Shown: positions 8,002-16,100 of the stretch, one piece after another
Numbering within the stretch: the first letter of the stretch is position 1
How the letters are laid out: each line of letters begins with the position of its first letter
Origin: CAYTNY01 sp964439215
GTDB lineage: Bacteria; Oederibacteriota; PGYV01; CAYTNY01
Assembly: GCA_964439215.1 (NCBI GenBank)
Contig: CAYTNY010000030.1
Span: 1-24,596 of the forward strand
Direction: 5' to 3'
DNA: 24,596 bases
Made by a program: the position numbers and the translations under genes
Notes under the pieces: model-generated
What the model saw: only the letters and a program-made list of their open reading frames with translations
Told to the model about the DNA's origin: nothing
Database searches by the model: none

Positions 8002-8977
8002 AGTGTGAGAATATCTTATTTATCTTATAAAGCTTGGAGTCTATTTTTCTCTCTTTATTTATAACAGATTTTGTATTGTGTATAACCAGCCTGTTCTCTT
8101 TAAGGCCGGCCATTTTACTCTCTCCCGGCTTCATTTTTTTCAGGGCCGCCGCCGCTTCATATCCGTAAAGCAGTCCAAGCCTTCTGCTTTCAGCCGTGGG
8201 ATTGCCTCCTCTTTGTATGTATCCCAGAACAGAATACCTTATTTCCATACTGATGAATTTTTTCATTTTTTTCGCCAGGTCCGCCGCGGATCCCGCTCCT
8301 TCCGCCATAACAATAATACTTGACGTCTTGCCTTTATTGATCCCTTCTTTCAGATATCCGCATATTTCTTTTACACTATGATCCTTTTTGAATTCAGGCA
8401 GAAGTATTACTTCCGCGCCGCCCGTAAGTCCGACTTCAAGCGAAAGAAAGCCGTGTTCCCTGCCCATTATTTCAACTATGAATATTCTTTCGTGCGACGA
8501 CGCTGTATCCCTTATCTTGTCAATCGCTTCAAGCGCGACATTTACCGCGGTATCAAAACCTATTGTCAGATCCGTCCCATAAACATCGTTGTCAATAGAC
8601 GCGGGAATAAAAAATGTGGGAACCTTCAGTTCTTTTGTGATCGTCCATGCGCCCATTTTGGAGCCGTCCCCCCCTATCACAACAATGCCTTCCACGCCGT
8701 GCTCCATGATATTCGCATAAGCTTTTTTTCTCACGGATTCAAGTTTAAACTCCGGACATCTCAGAGTTTTAAGGATCGTACCGCCCTTATTTATTATATT
8801 GCTTACGCTTTTGGAGTCCATGGGCCTGAAAATACCTCTGACAAGGCCTTTGAAACCTTCTTCGACTCCCACTACTTCCATGCCGTTCTTTACGGCTGTT
8901 CTTACAGCCGCTCTTATGGCCGCATTCATGCCCGGCGCATCTCCGCCGGTGGTCATAACCGCTATTTTTTTAATCAC
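8000..8977 (-). CDS. pfkA: 6-phosphofructokinase
   Basis: Phosphorylates fructose 6-phosphate to the 1,6-bisphosphate in glycolysis. The 325 residues match the bacterial PfkA length and pattern: TTGGDAPGMNAAIR (9-22), IGGDGSKMGA (101-110), SIDND (127-131) with the catalytic aspartate D129, GTDLTIGFDTA, SSHERIFIVEIMGR and GYIQRGGNPT. GGDGS, with Gly rather than Asp after GGD, indicates ATP as phosphate donor. The position that is usually Gly in ATP enzymes and Lys in pyrophosphate enzymes, just before the (S/T)IDND motif, is Ala126, so donor preference is slightly open. The start is GTG with a strong AAAAGGAGG site. The gene heads the block pfkA, beta-CASP, ftsE, ftsX, envC and follows a candidate terminator. 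Confidence 0.93.
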   Translation of the reverse strand: MIKKIAVMTTGGDAPGMNAAIRAAVRTAVKNGMEVVGVEEGFKGLVRGIFRPMDSKSVSNIINKGGTILKTLRCPEFKLESVRKKAYANIMEHGVEGIVVIGGDGSKMGAWTITKELKVPTFFIPASIDNDVYGTDLTIGFDTAVNVALEAIDKIRDTASSHERIFIVEIMGREHGFLSLEVGLTGGAEVILLPEFKKDHSVKEICGYLKEGINKGKTSSIIVMAEGAGSAADLAKKMKKFISMEIRYSVLGYIQRGGNPTAESRRLGLLYGYEAAAALKKMKPGESKMAGLKENRLVIHNTKSVINKERKIDSKLYKINKIFSH

Positions 8978-9027
8978 AATTCCTCCTTTTCATAAGCCTG
9001 CTTCTGCCGGTTAATATAAACTATCCG

Positions 9028-9054
9028 AAAAACAGCATTCAGGAAACTCCTGCT
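9028..9054 (-). terminator. Candidate rho-independent terminator before pfkA
   Basis: On the minus strand a perfect 5-bp stem CAGGA/TCCTG with a 3-base loop (9040-9052) is followed a few bases later by a short U-run (9028-9032). It lies between the stop of the 193-residue gene and pfkA and would separate the envelope genes from the pfkA-ftsEX-envC block. The stem is short, so partial read-through is likely. The rest of the 103-base gap has an AT-rich TATATT near 9013-9018 but no convincing -35 box. Confidence 0.4.
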
Positions 9055-9080
9055 CCCGCGGATATAAGAAGCCGCATCAA

Positions 9081-9662
9081 TCAGAAAATAGTCTGTTTTT
9101 GAGCGGCCTTCCACATCCTGACCTTAAGGTCCTCAATATCGCGGTTTTCCCAGTAAAAAGACGTGTCCAGCACTTCAAGATCTTTAATATAGGTTTTCTT
9201 TACATAATCCAGTATTTTAACTATCTTCCTGTGATTTTCAAAACTATTGGTATAAATTTTCACGTACGGATAATAAAGAAACTCATACTTTTTCACGGTA
9301 AGCTTGTTCGCAAGCCCTTTCGTCTTTACGGCATGAAAAGATATTGTCGCCAGTTTTCCCCGTCTGTCAAAAGTAAAAGCAAGCGGATCCATGTCTTCGG
9401 CAACATCCACTATAATTCCGTCAAGATAAACATCCGAACTGCTTAAAGTTATCTTTTCTTCCTCTCCCGGCTCTTCTCCGAATTCCTCATCAGTTTCCTC
9501 GTCAAAAAGGTCGTCTTTTACTTTTTTTGTCATGGTCTGAAAATTTTCCGAGACAACCTCATGGCTCCAGCCGCTTATCATGGAAATATCAATAAATTCC
9601 TCTTCCATCATGCGTATCATTTTTCTGTCCGGTATGGTTCCGCTGTATTTAATATAAATCAT
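9081..9662 (-). CDS. Conserved-looking protein of unknown function, 193 residues
   Basis: I do not recognise this protein. It lacks a signal peptide and long hydrophobic segments, so it is probably cytoplasmic. It has two parts joined by a very acidic linker at about 50-70 (rich in Glu, with a few Asp and Gly). The N-terminal part has a short strand-helix pattern (MIYIKYSG, then a charged helix). The C-terminal part (71-193) alternates strands and helices, with YEFLYYPYVKIYTNS followed by HRKIVKILDYVKKTYIKDLEVLDTS, a mixed alpha/beta pattern. The ATG at 9662 has GGAGG five bases upstream, and the gene starts 19 bases after the FlgD/OmpA-like gene, so it is probably in the same operon. A regulatory or adaptor role is possible but not shown. 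Confidence 0.75.
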   Translation of the reverse strand: MIYIKYSGTIPDRKMIRMMEEEFIDISMISGWSHEVVSENFQTMTKKVKDDLFDEETDEEFGEEPGEEEKITLSSSDVYLDGIIVDVAEDMDPLAFTFDRRGKLATISFHAVKTKGLANKLTVKKYEFLYYPYVKIYTNSFENHRKIVKILDYVKKTYIKDLEVLDTSFYWENRDIEDLKVRMWKAAQKQTIF

Positions 9663-9681
9663 TATACCTCCAATTCATTTC

Positions 9682-10578
9682 CTATCCTTTTATCTTTACA
9701 ACCACCCGTTCATTCTTAGGAACCTGCGTATCTTTGTATCCTTTAAACTCCAGGTCTTTTTCCGGAATTTTAAGATGCCTTAAAAGCCTTTTTTTCAAGG
9801 TTCTTATCTGATCCTGCGCAAGACCCTTATCCTCGGAAAACACCTGTATCAATACAGGGTATCGGTTGCTCATCTTTATATAATCCATGACCTCTTCCAG
9901 AATTTTTCCGCCCTCTTCGGAAATCCTTTCTTCTCTTGATTCCCGGAATATTTTTTCATTTGAAACTTCCAAAACAAGTTTTCCGTCCCTGCGGTACCGC
10001 ACCGCATGCACCTCTTTCGGCTTATTTCTTCTTAATGTCTCAGGCACGCCGGATTTTGTCATAAACGCAAGCTGATAAGTATATCCCGAACCGAGCTTCA
10101 TCATATTGCCGTCCCTGTCAAAACCGTCCCATACAAATTTATCAGGCAGCCTGCCTTTGCCTTCTTTGCCGTAAGCTGTCTGCCCCGCAATATCCGTCAC
10201 GCTGAATACCCATTTTTCTATCTCAATGCCCTCAATTCTGGGTTTCAGACTGAAAACGGGTCCGGTTTCAAAAAAATCATACTGCGCGTCATACGCGGCC
10301 CTCTGCTGATTCATTTCCCCGGGCAGTCCGAACTTTATGTCTTTTACATCAGCCGGAGAAAGAGATAAAAATTTTTCTTCTGTTTTTATCGCTTTATCGG
10401 CCACTTCATTTATATCTGTTTCTATTCCTATTTCCGGTTTTTCCGTGTCAATCTTTATTTTCAACTGGCCTTTTACTATTATTTCCTGTCCGCTTCCGGC
10501 CTGCTCCTGCTCGGCCGCCGCTGTACAAAACGCAAAAACCGTGATCAAAGCCGCAATAACCGCTGCTCTTTTTTTCAT
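9682..10578 (-). CDS. Periplasmic protein with FlgD-Ig-like and degenerate OmpA-like domains
   Basis: This 298-residue protein begins with a signal peptide (1 to about 22, ending CTAAA). Cys18 is preceded by Phe, so a lipobox is unlikely. Residues about 118-175 resemble the FlgD Ig-like fold, with GKG then FVWDGFDRDG (148-157) and GYTYQLAF. Residues about 200-298 follow the OmpA C-terminal peptidoglycan-binding pattern: a strand (KLVLEVSN), helix EEGGKILEEVMDYIK, PVLIQVFSED, a helix, then GYKDTQVPKNERVVVKIKG. The usual D and R ligands for diaminopimelate are not clearly kept, although NER near the end fits. It follows tonB, the place Pal holds in tol-pal clusters. I start at ATG 10578 because GAGGTG lies six bases upstream; a GTG at 10587 that overlaps the tonB stop is the alternative. 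Confidence 0.7.
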   Translation of the reverse strand: MKKRAAVIAALITVFAFCTAAAEQEQAGSGQEIIVKGQLKIKIDTEKPEIGIETDINEVADKAIKTEEKFLSLSPADVKDIKFGLPGEMNQQRAAYDAQYDFFETGPVFSLKPRIEGIEIEKWVFSVTDIAGQTAYGKEGKGRLPDKFVWDGFDRDGNMMKLGSGYTYQLAFMTKSGVPETLRRNKPKEVHAVRYRRDGKLVLEVSNEKIFRESREERISEEGGKILEEVMDYIKMSNRYPVLIQVFSEDKGLAQDQIRTLKKRLLRHLKIPEKDLEFKGYKDTQVPKNERVVVKIKG

Positions 10579-10583
10579 TTCAT

Positions 10584-11534
10584 TCACCTCGTAAGCTGAA
10601 ATCTGAATATCGCAATACCTGTTTCATCCCCTGAAATGCCTTTCGGTGCAAATCTAAACTGTTTGATCGCATCAAGCGCCAGCTCATCCAGCTCCGAATG
10701 GCCCGATGACCGCCTTACATAGGCATCGTCTTTTACTGTCCCATCGGGCAGAACCGTCAGAAACACCGCCACTTCCGCTTCTATGCCCTGCTGCTGCGCC
10801 CAGCGCGGGTAAACAGGCGTCACTGCTTTTAAAACTGTTCTGTTGGCTATCTGCCCCGTAATAAGCAGGGGCCCTCTGTCTTTTTTTATTGTAATATCTT
10901 TTTTCAGTGTTTCCCGCGGCTCAGCCGTGGGTTTTTCTATTTTTGCTTTTGACGGTTTCAATGCCGTGTCTTTTTTTGCAATAGTGCTTATACCAGGCCT
11001 TGCTCTCGGAAGCATGCTTTTGGGTTTATTTGATGCCGCCAGATCTATTTTTTTGCCTTTATCCGCAAGAGAAAGTTTCTGCTGTTTTTTTGCTGTTTCT
11101 ATTTTCTGAACTTCAGCCGCGGACAGTTTTTCCCGGCCTACCTCATTGCTCAGGTCTATTTTTGCCTTTTTAGGATCAAGTTTCGGAGAATCAAGTTTTG
11201 AAAGCTCAAGCGACTTGGATTTTTCAAGCTCCATCTTTGGCTTTTCAAGTTTTATTTCTTTTGGCTTTGCCAGCTCTACCTCTGGCCGGTCCTGTTTTAT
11301 GGGTATTACCTGCTTGAAAACATCCATAATCGTCTTGGGCTTCTCTATGGGAACCGGCACCTCTTCATCCGGTATTGTCTCAATAAATGTTACTTCCGTA
11401 AGAGTGTATTCTCCGGCAATCCTTTTCTGCTTTGCCTGTATCATAAAAAACATCAGTATGATCAAGGCATGCAGCAGAATGGATACCGACCATCCCACTA
11501 CGTTTCCTTTTATGTCATAATCACCGGCAAACAT
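10584..11534 (-). CDS. tonB: TonB-family energy transducer
   Basis: TonB-type proteins pass the proton-motive energy harvested by an ExbB/ExbD complex to outer-membrane partners. The 316-residue protein has a short cytoplasmic end and one membrane helix containing S18-I-L-L-H22, which fits the SxxxH motif of TonB/TolA helices. A Lys/Pro/Leu-rich spacer (about 60-225) spans the periplasm, with short repeats such as KLEKPKMELEKSK. A clear TonB C-terminal domain follows (about 235-316: PVYPRWAQQQGIEAEVAV, LPDGTVKDD, RRSSGHSELDELALDAIKQFRFAP). This domain favours TonB over TolA. I start at ATG 11534 because AGAGGG lies upstream; an in-frame start at 11567 would overlap exbD. The stop overlaps the upstream GTG option of the next gene. 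Confidence 0.88.
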   Translation of the reverse strand: MFAGDYDIKGNVVGWSVSILLHALIILMFFMIQAKQKRIAGEYTLTEVTFIETIPDEEVPVPIEKPKTIMDVFKQVIPIKQDRPEVELAKPKEIKLEKPKMELEKSKSLELSKLDSPKLDPKKAKIDLSNEVGREKLSAAEVQKIETAKKQQKLSLADKGKKIDLAASNKPKSMLPRARPGISTIAKKDTALKPSKAKIEKPTAEPRETLKKDITIKKDRGPLLITGQIANRTVLKAVTPVYPRWAQQQGIEAEVAVFLTVLPDGTVKDDAYVRRSSGHSELDELALDAIKQFRFAPKGISGDETGIAIFRFQLTR

Positions 11535-11535
11535 T

Positions 11536-11961
11536 TTACATTCCCTCTTTCTGATGCTGCGTCGCAAAATATATTTTATTCGGCTTCACTTTCTTGGCTG
11601 TTTCCATGGAGTCAATAACACTTCCATGGTTTATTCCCAGATCCGCTTTTATAACAATAACCCTGTCGGAAACATCCGCGATTTTTGCCCTCAACACCGC
11701 TTCAAGCTCCCCTTGATTGGTTACGTTTTTTTCATTTACGCTCATCTGTCCCTGTTCGTCTATGGTTATGGTCACATACTGTTCGTTGTCGGTTTCATCC
11801 GTCATTGCTTTAGGCAGAACCACTTTCAGCCTTGATTCCTGCATAAACGGCGTTGCAACCATAAATATAATCACCAGAACAAGCGCAACATCCACCAAAG
11901 GCGTCACATTTATATCTGTTATCGGCTCCCCTTCAGAGGAACCGCCGCTGCTCATTCCCAT
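11536..11961 (-). CDS. exbD: ExbD/TolR-family proton-channel protein (second copy)
   Basis: This 141-residue protein has one N-terminal membrane helix preceded by DINVTPLVDVALVLVIIFM, in which D24 is the proton-carrying aspartate. A periplasmic ExbD-type domain follows (about 45-135: VTITIDEQGQMSVNE, RVIVIKADLGINHGSVIDSMETAKKV). It is the second of two consecutive exbD genes, 27 bases after the first, and its stop lies one base before the tonB start. Membrane segments of the two copies are almost the same, while the periplasmic domains differ clearly. This points to two specialised subunits rather than a recent duplication. TolR is the alternative name; the TonB-type partner next door favours ExbD. 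Confidence 0.9.
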   Translation of the reverse strand: MGMSSGGSSEGEPITDINVTPLVDVALVLVIIFMVATPFMQESRLKVVLPKAMTDETDNEQYVTITIDEQGQMSVNEKNVTNQGELEAVLRAKIADVSDRVIVIKADLGINHGSVIDSMETAKKVKPNKIYFATQHQKEGM

Positions 11962-11988
11962 TTAAAAACCTCCGTGTTTTTCAACTGC

Positions 11989-12444
11989 TTACTTTTTCTT
12001 TTCTTCGCTCATTATTGATATTGTTTTTGCGCCGGCCATTTTTGATTTATCCAGAACTCCGACAAGCCATCCGTGCGGAACTTTCCGGTCGGATGTGACT
12101 ATAACCAGTTTCTTTTCGTTTTTCGCGAGCATATTTTTGGCCCGCGGCACAAAATTTTTTTCAAGCAGTGCGTTGAAGTCCTCTTCAGAAATACCTTCCT
12201 GCGCCTGCACAACCTTTTTATTGTTTAAAATCACTCCTGTTCCCGTTATTTTGACATTTACCGCCTCGCTCTTCGTGCTTTTTCCAACCGACGCGGTTAC
12301 TTTTGATGAAGTAACAACAATGCCCGACTGTATTACCATGGGCGACGTTATCATAAATATGATAACGAGCACAAGAGCAATGTCAACCAGGGGCGTTACA
12401 TTTATATCTGTTATGGCATCCGTGTCATTTTCTCCGGCCTGCAT
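11989..12444 (-). CDS. exbD: ExbD/TolR-family proton-channel protein (first copy)
   Basis: This 151-residue protein has the same plan as its neighbour: DINVTPLVDIALVLVIIFM with the membrane aspartate D21, then a periplasmic domain of about 110 residues (VNVKITGTGVILNNKK, then KKLVIVTSDRKVPHGWLVGVLDKSK). It overlaps the tolQ/exbB gene by 20 bases, so the two are translationally coupled; its ATG has GGGGAGGG nearby, inside the upstream gene. It should assemble with the ExbB pentamer as part of the channel, possibly as a heterodimer with the second ExbD. The C-terminus ends in a Lys-rich tail (EEKKK). Confidence 0.9.
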   Translation of the reverse strand: MQAGENDTDAITDINVTPLVDIALVLVIIFMITSPMVIQSGIVVTSSKVTASVGKSTKSEAVNVKITGTGVILNNKKVVQAQEGISEEDFNALLEKNFVPRAKNMLAKNEKKLVIVTSDRKVPHGWLVGVLDKSKMAGAKTISIMSEEKKK

Positions 12445-13075
12445 TTATGCCCTCCCCGTAGTTTGCCATCAAGATCATAAACTTTTTTGCCATTGCGTCC
12501 ATTTCCACGGAAATATTCTTTACTTTCTTTGAAAATATATTAAACAATATAACGCAGGGTATCGCGACACCAAGACCCGCCGCGGTGGCCAGAAGCGCTT
12601 CCGCAATACCGAACATGACAACTTCCGGCCCCGCGCCCGAAGCTGTCGCAAGATCTTTAAATGCCCTTACAATTCCAAGCACGGTTCCCAGCAGCCCTAT
12701 AAAAGGAGCCGTATTTCCCAGCGTACCCAGATACCCCAGGTATCTTTCCATGTTCAGCTTCTGTTCGGCATGGGTTACCTCCATGAGTTTTACCACTTCA
12801 TCCCGGGGAAGCTGCTTGTTTTCAAGAGCTGTTTTAATAACTTTCGCCACGCTTCCCTTTGTCCTGTCGCAGTACTTTTCCGCTTCATCATATTTTTTAT
12901 CCACAACATAACCTTTTATCTTGGCCATGAATTTCTCCGAATCAAGTTTATGCCCGGCAAAATAGATCCACCTTTCTATGGTAACCGCAACAACTCCTAC
13001 AGACAGAAAAATCATCAGAACAATAACCCAGCTGTGCCTTAATACCTGCGCGTAATCAATTGAATAACCTTCCAT
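12425..13075 (-). CDS. ExbB/TolQ-family proton-channel protein
   Basis: This 216-residue inner-membrane protein forms the pentameric scaffold of the proton channel. Helix 1 lies at about 15-38, a cytoplasmic region at 40-110, then two helices: GTLGNTAPFIGLLGTVLGIVRAF (split: GNTAPFIGLLG at 119-129, TVLGIVRAF after it) and FGIAEALLATAAGLGVAIP at about 156-174. These are the MotA/TolQ/ExbB signature segments. The ATG has GGAGG six bases upstream. The gene lies 34 bases after the TPR gene stop and overlaps the first exbD by 20 bases. Whether it should be called tolQ or exbB cannot be settled; the TonB-type partner supports ExbB. Confidence 0.9.
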   Translation of the reverse strand: MEGYSIDYAQVLRHSWVIVLMIFLSVGVVAVTIERWIYFAGHKLDSEKFMAKIKGYVVDKKYDEAEKYCDRTKGSVAKVIKTALENKQLPRDEVVKLMEVTHAEQKLNMERYLGYLGTLGNTAPFIGLLGTVLGIVRAFKDLATASGAGPEVVMFGIAEALLATAAGLGVAIPCVILFNIFSKKVKNISVEMDAMAKKFMILMANYGEGINAGRRK

Positions 13076-13109
13076 TCTAAACCTCCGTATTTATAATTTA
13101 TGTTGATTT

Positions 13110-16100
13110 TTAATCTTCCGTTTTTGTTTCCGTTTTTGTTTCCGGTTTCGCGAAAATTTCGGGATAAGCCTCTTTTATCTGGGGTATCCTCGTTTTTGCA
13201 AATTCGGTATATTCTTTTACGGCCCTGCTTTCAATAATCTCCTCATAGATCCTTACCGCATCCGCCCATTTCTGTTCTTCCTCGTATTTTCCCGCAAGTT
13301 CAACAAGACCATTCATCCTGTAGGGATCTTTTTTCGGTTTCATTTCCACAAGACGTTCAAACATAGCCGTCTGCTTCTGCAGGTCATCGCGCTGCCCATA
13401 AATGGTTCCCATTGAATAAACAGCCTGTATCTTATCTTCAGGGGAGCCTTCCTGATAAACATCCTCAAAAGCATCCAGTGCCTGATCATATCTTTTCTGC
13501 TCCATATAAAGTCCGGCGATATAAGCTAAAAGGCCTTCGGCCTTTTCATCTTCCGGGTATTTTTCAAGAAAATCCCTGTATGTTCTGATTGCGTCGTCTA
13601 TTTTTCCGAGTTCCGTATACGCAAGCGCCGAATTAAAAATAGCGTTTGCTCCGTATCCCGAATCACCATAACGTTCTATAAGACGGCTGTAATAATGTAT
13701 TGCGTCGGAATAGTTTTCTGTGGAAAACAGCACTGTCGCGAGATTAAACATAACTTCCGGCGCAAGTTCGTGCCTGGGATAACTCCTCAAAAAAGCTTTA
13801 TAAGCGCGGACGGCATCCTCGTTCCTTTCCAGTTCGGTGTAACACGCCGGAATATAATAATGCGCGTTTACTGCCAGAGAATCATTGGGAAACTCCTCTA
13901 TCATTTTATTAAAAGCATTTATTGCTTTCTCAAACATATTTTTCCTGTAAAAGATCTCTCCGGAATTATACAGCGCATTTGAAGCCAGATTGCTTTCCGG
14001 ATATTTTTCAAAAAACTCCATGAGAAGCTCGGGATCCTCTGTTTTTTCCGCTCTGACATATGTGGCCCTCCGCATACCCTCTTCAACGGACGTTATCTTG
14101 CTGCTGTCCGGATATTTTTTAAGAAATGCTTCATATGACTTTACTGCTTCTTTTTCTTTTCCTGAGTTATACTGCACCTCCGCAATGGAAAGCATTGCGT
14201 CCTCGGCAAATTCATCATCCGGCCATCTGGAAATAAGCGCCCTGAAGCCTTTCAGGGCCTCTTCGTACTCCTGTGCCTTAAAATATATATCGGATTTTTT
14301 ATACAGCGCCTCCGGAGCTCTTTTGCTTTTGGGGTAATTAACAACAACCGTATTCCATGATTCTATGGCGTTTCCGTAAGCTTCCATAAACTCATATACC
14401 CTGCCCTGCTGAAACAAAGCCTCTGCTGTATGCTCAAAATCTTTGTCATCCGCGTATTTATAGGCAAATTCCTGATATTTGCCTGCCGCGGTTTCAAAAT
14501 CTTTTTCCGAGAAAAACGTATGCGCAATAAGTATTTCAGCGGCTTTTTTCACCTTTCCCGGTACCTTGGCGTCAAGAATATCCCGCGCCATGGTCCTTGC
14601 CGCCCTATAATTTTCAAGTTCATAATAGCACCACGCAAGATTTCCCCGGGCCTCCGCTGTTATATCGCTTTCATAATAATTATCTATTATGTTTCTGAAC
14701 GCTTTAACCGCCGGAGAATATATTTCATTCTTGAAATAAGCCTGTCCCAGATAATAATAAGTCCTTGCCCTCAGATCCTTTGCCTCGGGATCCCGGAACC
14801 TGTCAGACATTCTCGCGGCCGAATCCGCCACCTCGCTCGCAAGCATTGCATACCGGCCCTGTTCGTAATAACTTTTCGCCATCATCAGCAGCGCTGCTTC
14901 AGAAAGAGTACTGTAATTAAAACGCTCAAGAAGAAAACGGTAGCGGGCCACTGCGTCCTGATAGTTTTTCTGCATATAATTTGCGTTTCCAAGCAGATAA
15001 TAACCCAGAGGCAGATCCTCGTGCGTGGTAAACTTATTTATATACGCATTCAGAACATCTTCCGCTTTTTTATACTGCTTTAAATTCGCATAACACCATC
15101 CCGCCCTGAGCCGGGCGGATGCAGCGGCATCATATACATCGGAAAAATCCGACAGAACCTTATTATAAAACTCAAGCGCTTTTTTATTGTCCCCTTCTTT
15201 CCTGAAAGCTTCTCCGGTAAGATACGCCGAATAAGCTTTGACTCTTTTGTCTCCGCTCCCTTTTAAAACAATTCCGAAAGAATCACGCGCGGCTTTAAAT
15301 TTATTCGTTTCAAATTCACTTGAACCTTTCTTCAATGCCGCATACGGCGCAAGCTCCCCGGAAGGATATTTTTTTATATAGTCTCCGTAATCTCCGGCCG
15401 CAACACTGAAGTTTTCAGCATTGTAAAACGCCTCTGCCTTATTATAAACCGCACTTTCCATATACTTGCTTTCAGGAAATCTGAGGCCGATCCGTTTGAA
15501 CTCGCCCGCGGCTTTCAGAAAATTATCTCCGCCCATTTCCATATAACTGTGCCCGCTGTAATAATACGCGACATCCGAGCTTATTCTTTTAAACTTCTCA
15601 ACCGCGTCTTCATAATTTTCAAGATAGTAATCAATCAATCCCCCGGCAATTCTTATCTGTTCGTCATCCCGGTAAAAAGAATTGTTCCGAAGGAACCGGG
15701 TAAGCTCTCTCTCAGCTTTTTTAAAATCTTCCATCTGAAGATACGAAAGCACGACCCCGTAAACCGATTCCATTACAAACATACTTGAATTATACTTAAA
15801 TCTGAATTTGTTCCATATATCCAGCGCGCCTTTATAATCTCCGGTATTATACCTGCATTCCCCCATTTTATACATCGCGCCGTCCGCATAGGGTGATTTG
15901 GAATAAGAAGAAACAACTTCTTCAAATATTTCATATGCTTTGTTATAATCCTTTTTTTTGTAAACAGCGGACGCTTCAAGATATTTTGCTCTTGCCGCGC
16001 GGAACTTGTCCGTATCCCTCCATCTGTCGGCAAAATTAGACAGCCTTTCCAGGGTTTTTGCCGAATCAGGATCCTGTCTGTAAGCTTCCAGTGCTTTTTT

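Noticed and set aside
8378..8995. Plus-strand open frame of 205 codons opposite pfkA
   Set aside because: The pfkA frame has complete catalytic motifs; the opposite frame has none and no ribosome site.
9682..10578. Lipoprotein signal at Cys18
   Set aside because: The residues before the cysteine (Phe-Ala-Phe) do not fit the lipobox, which needs a small residue at -1.
11146..11520. Plus-strand Ser/Phe-rich open frame opposite tonB
   Set aside because: Antisense of the Lys/Leu-rich TonB spacer; the repeats mirror the spacer repeats.
10584..13075. A classical tol-pal operon
   Set aside because: There is no TolB beta-propeller, the transducer has a TonB-type C-terminal domain, and two exbD-type genes are present.
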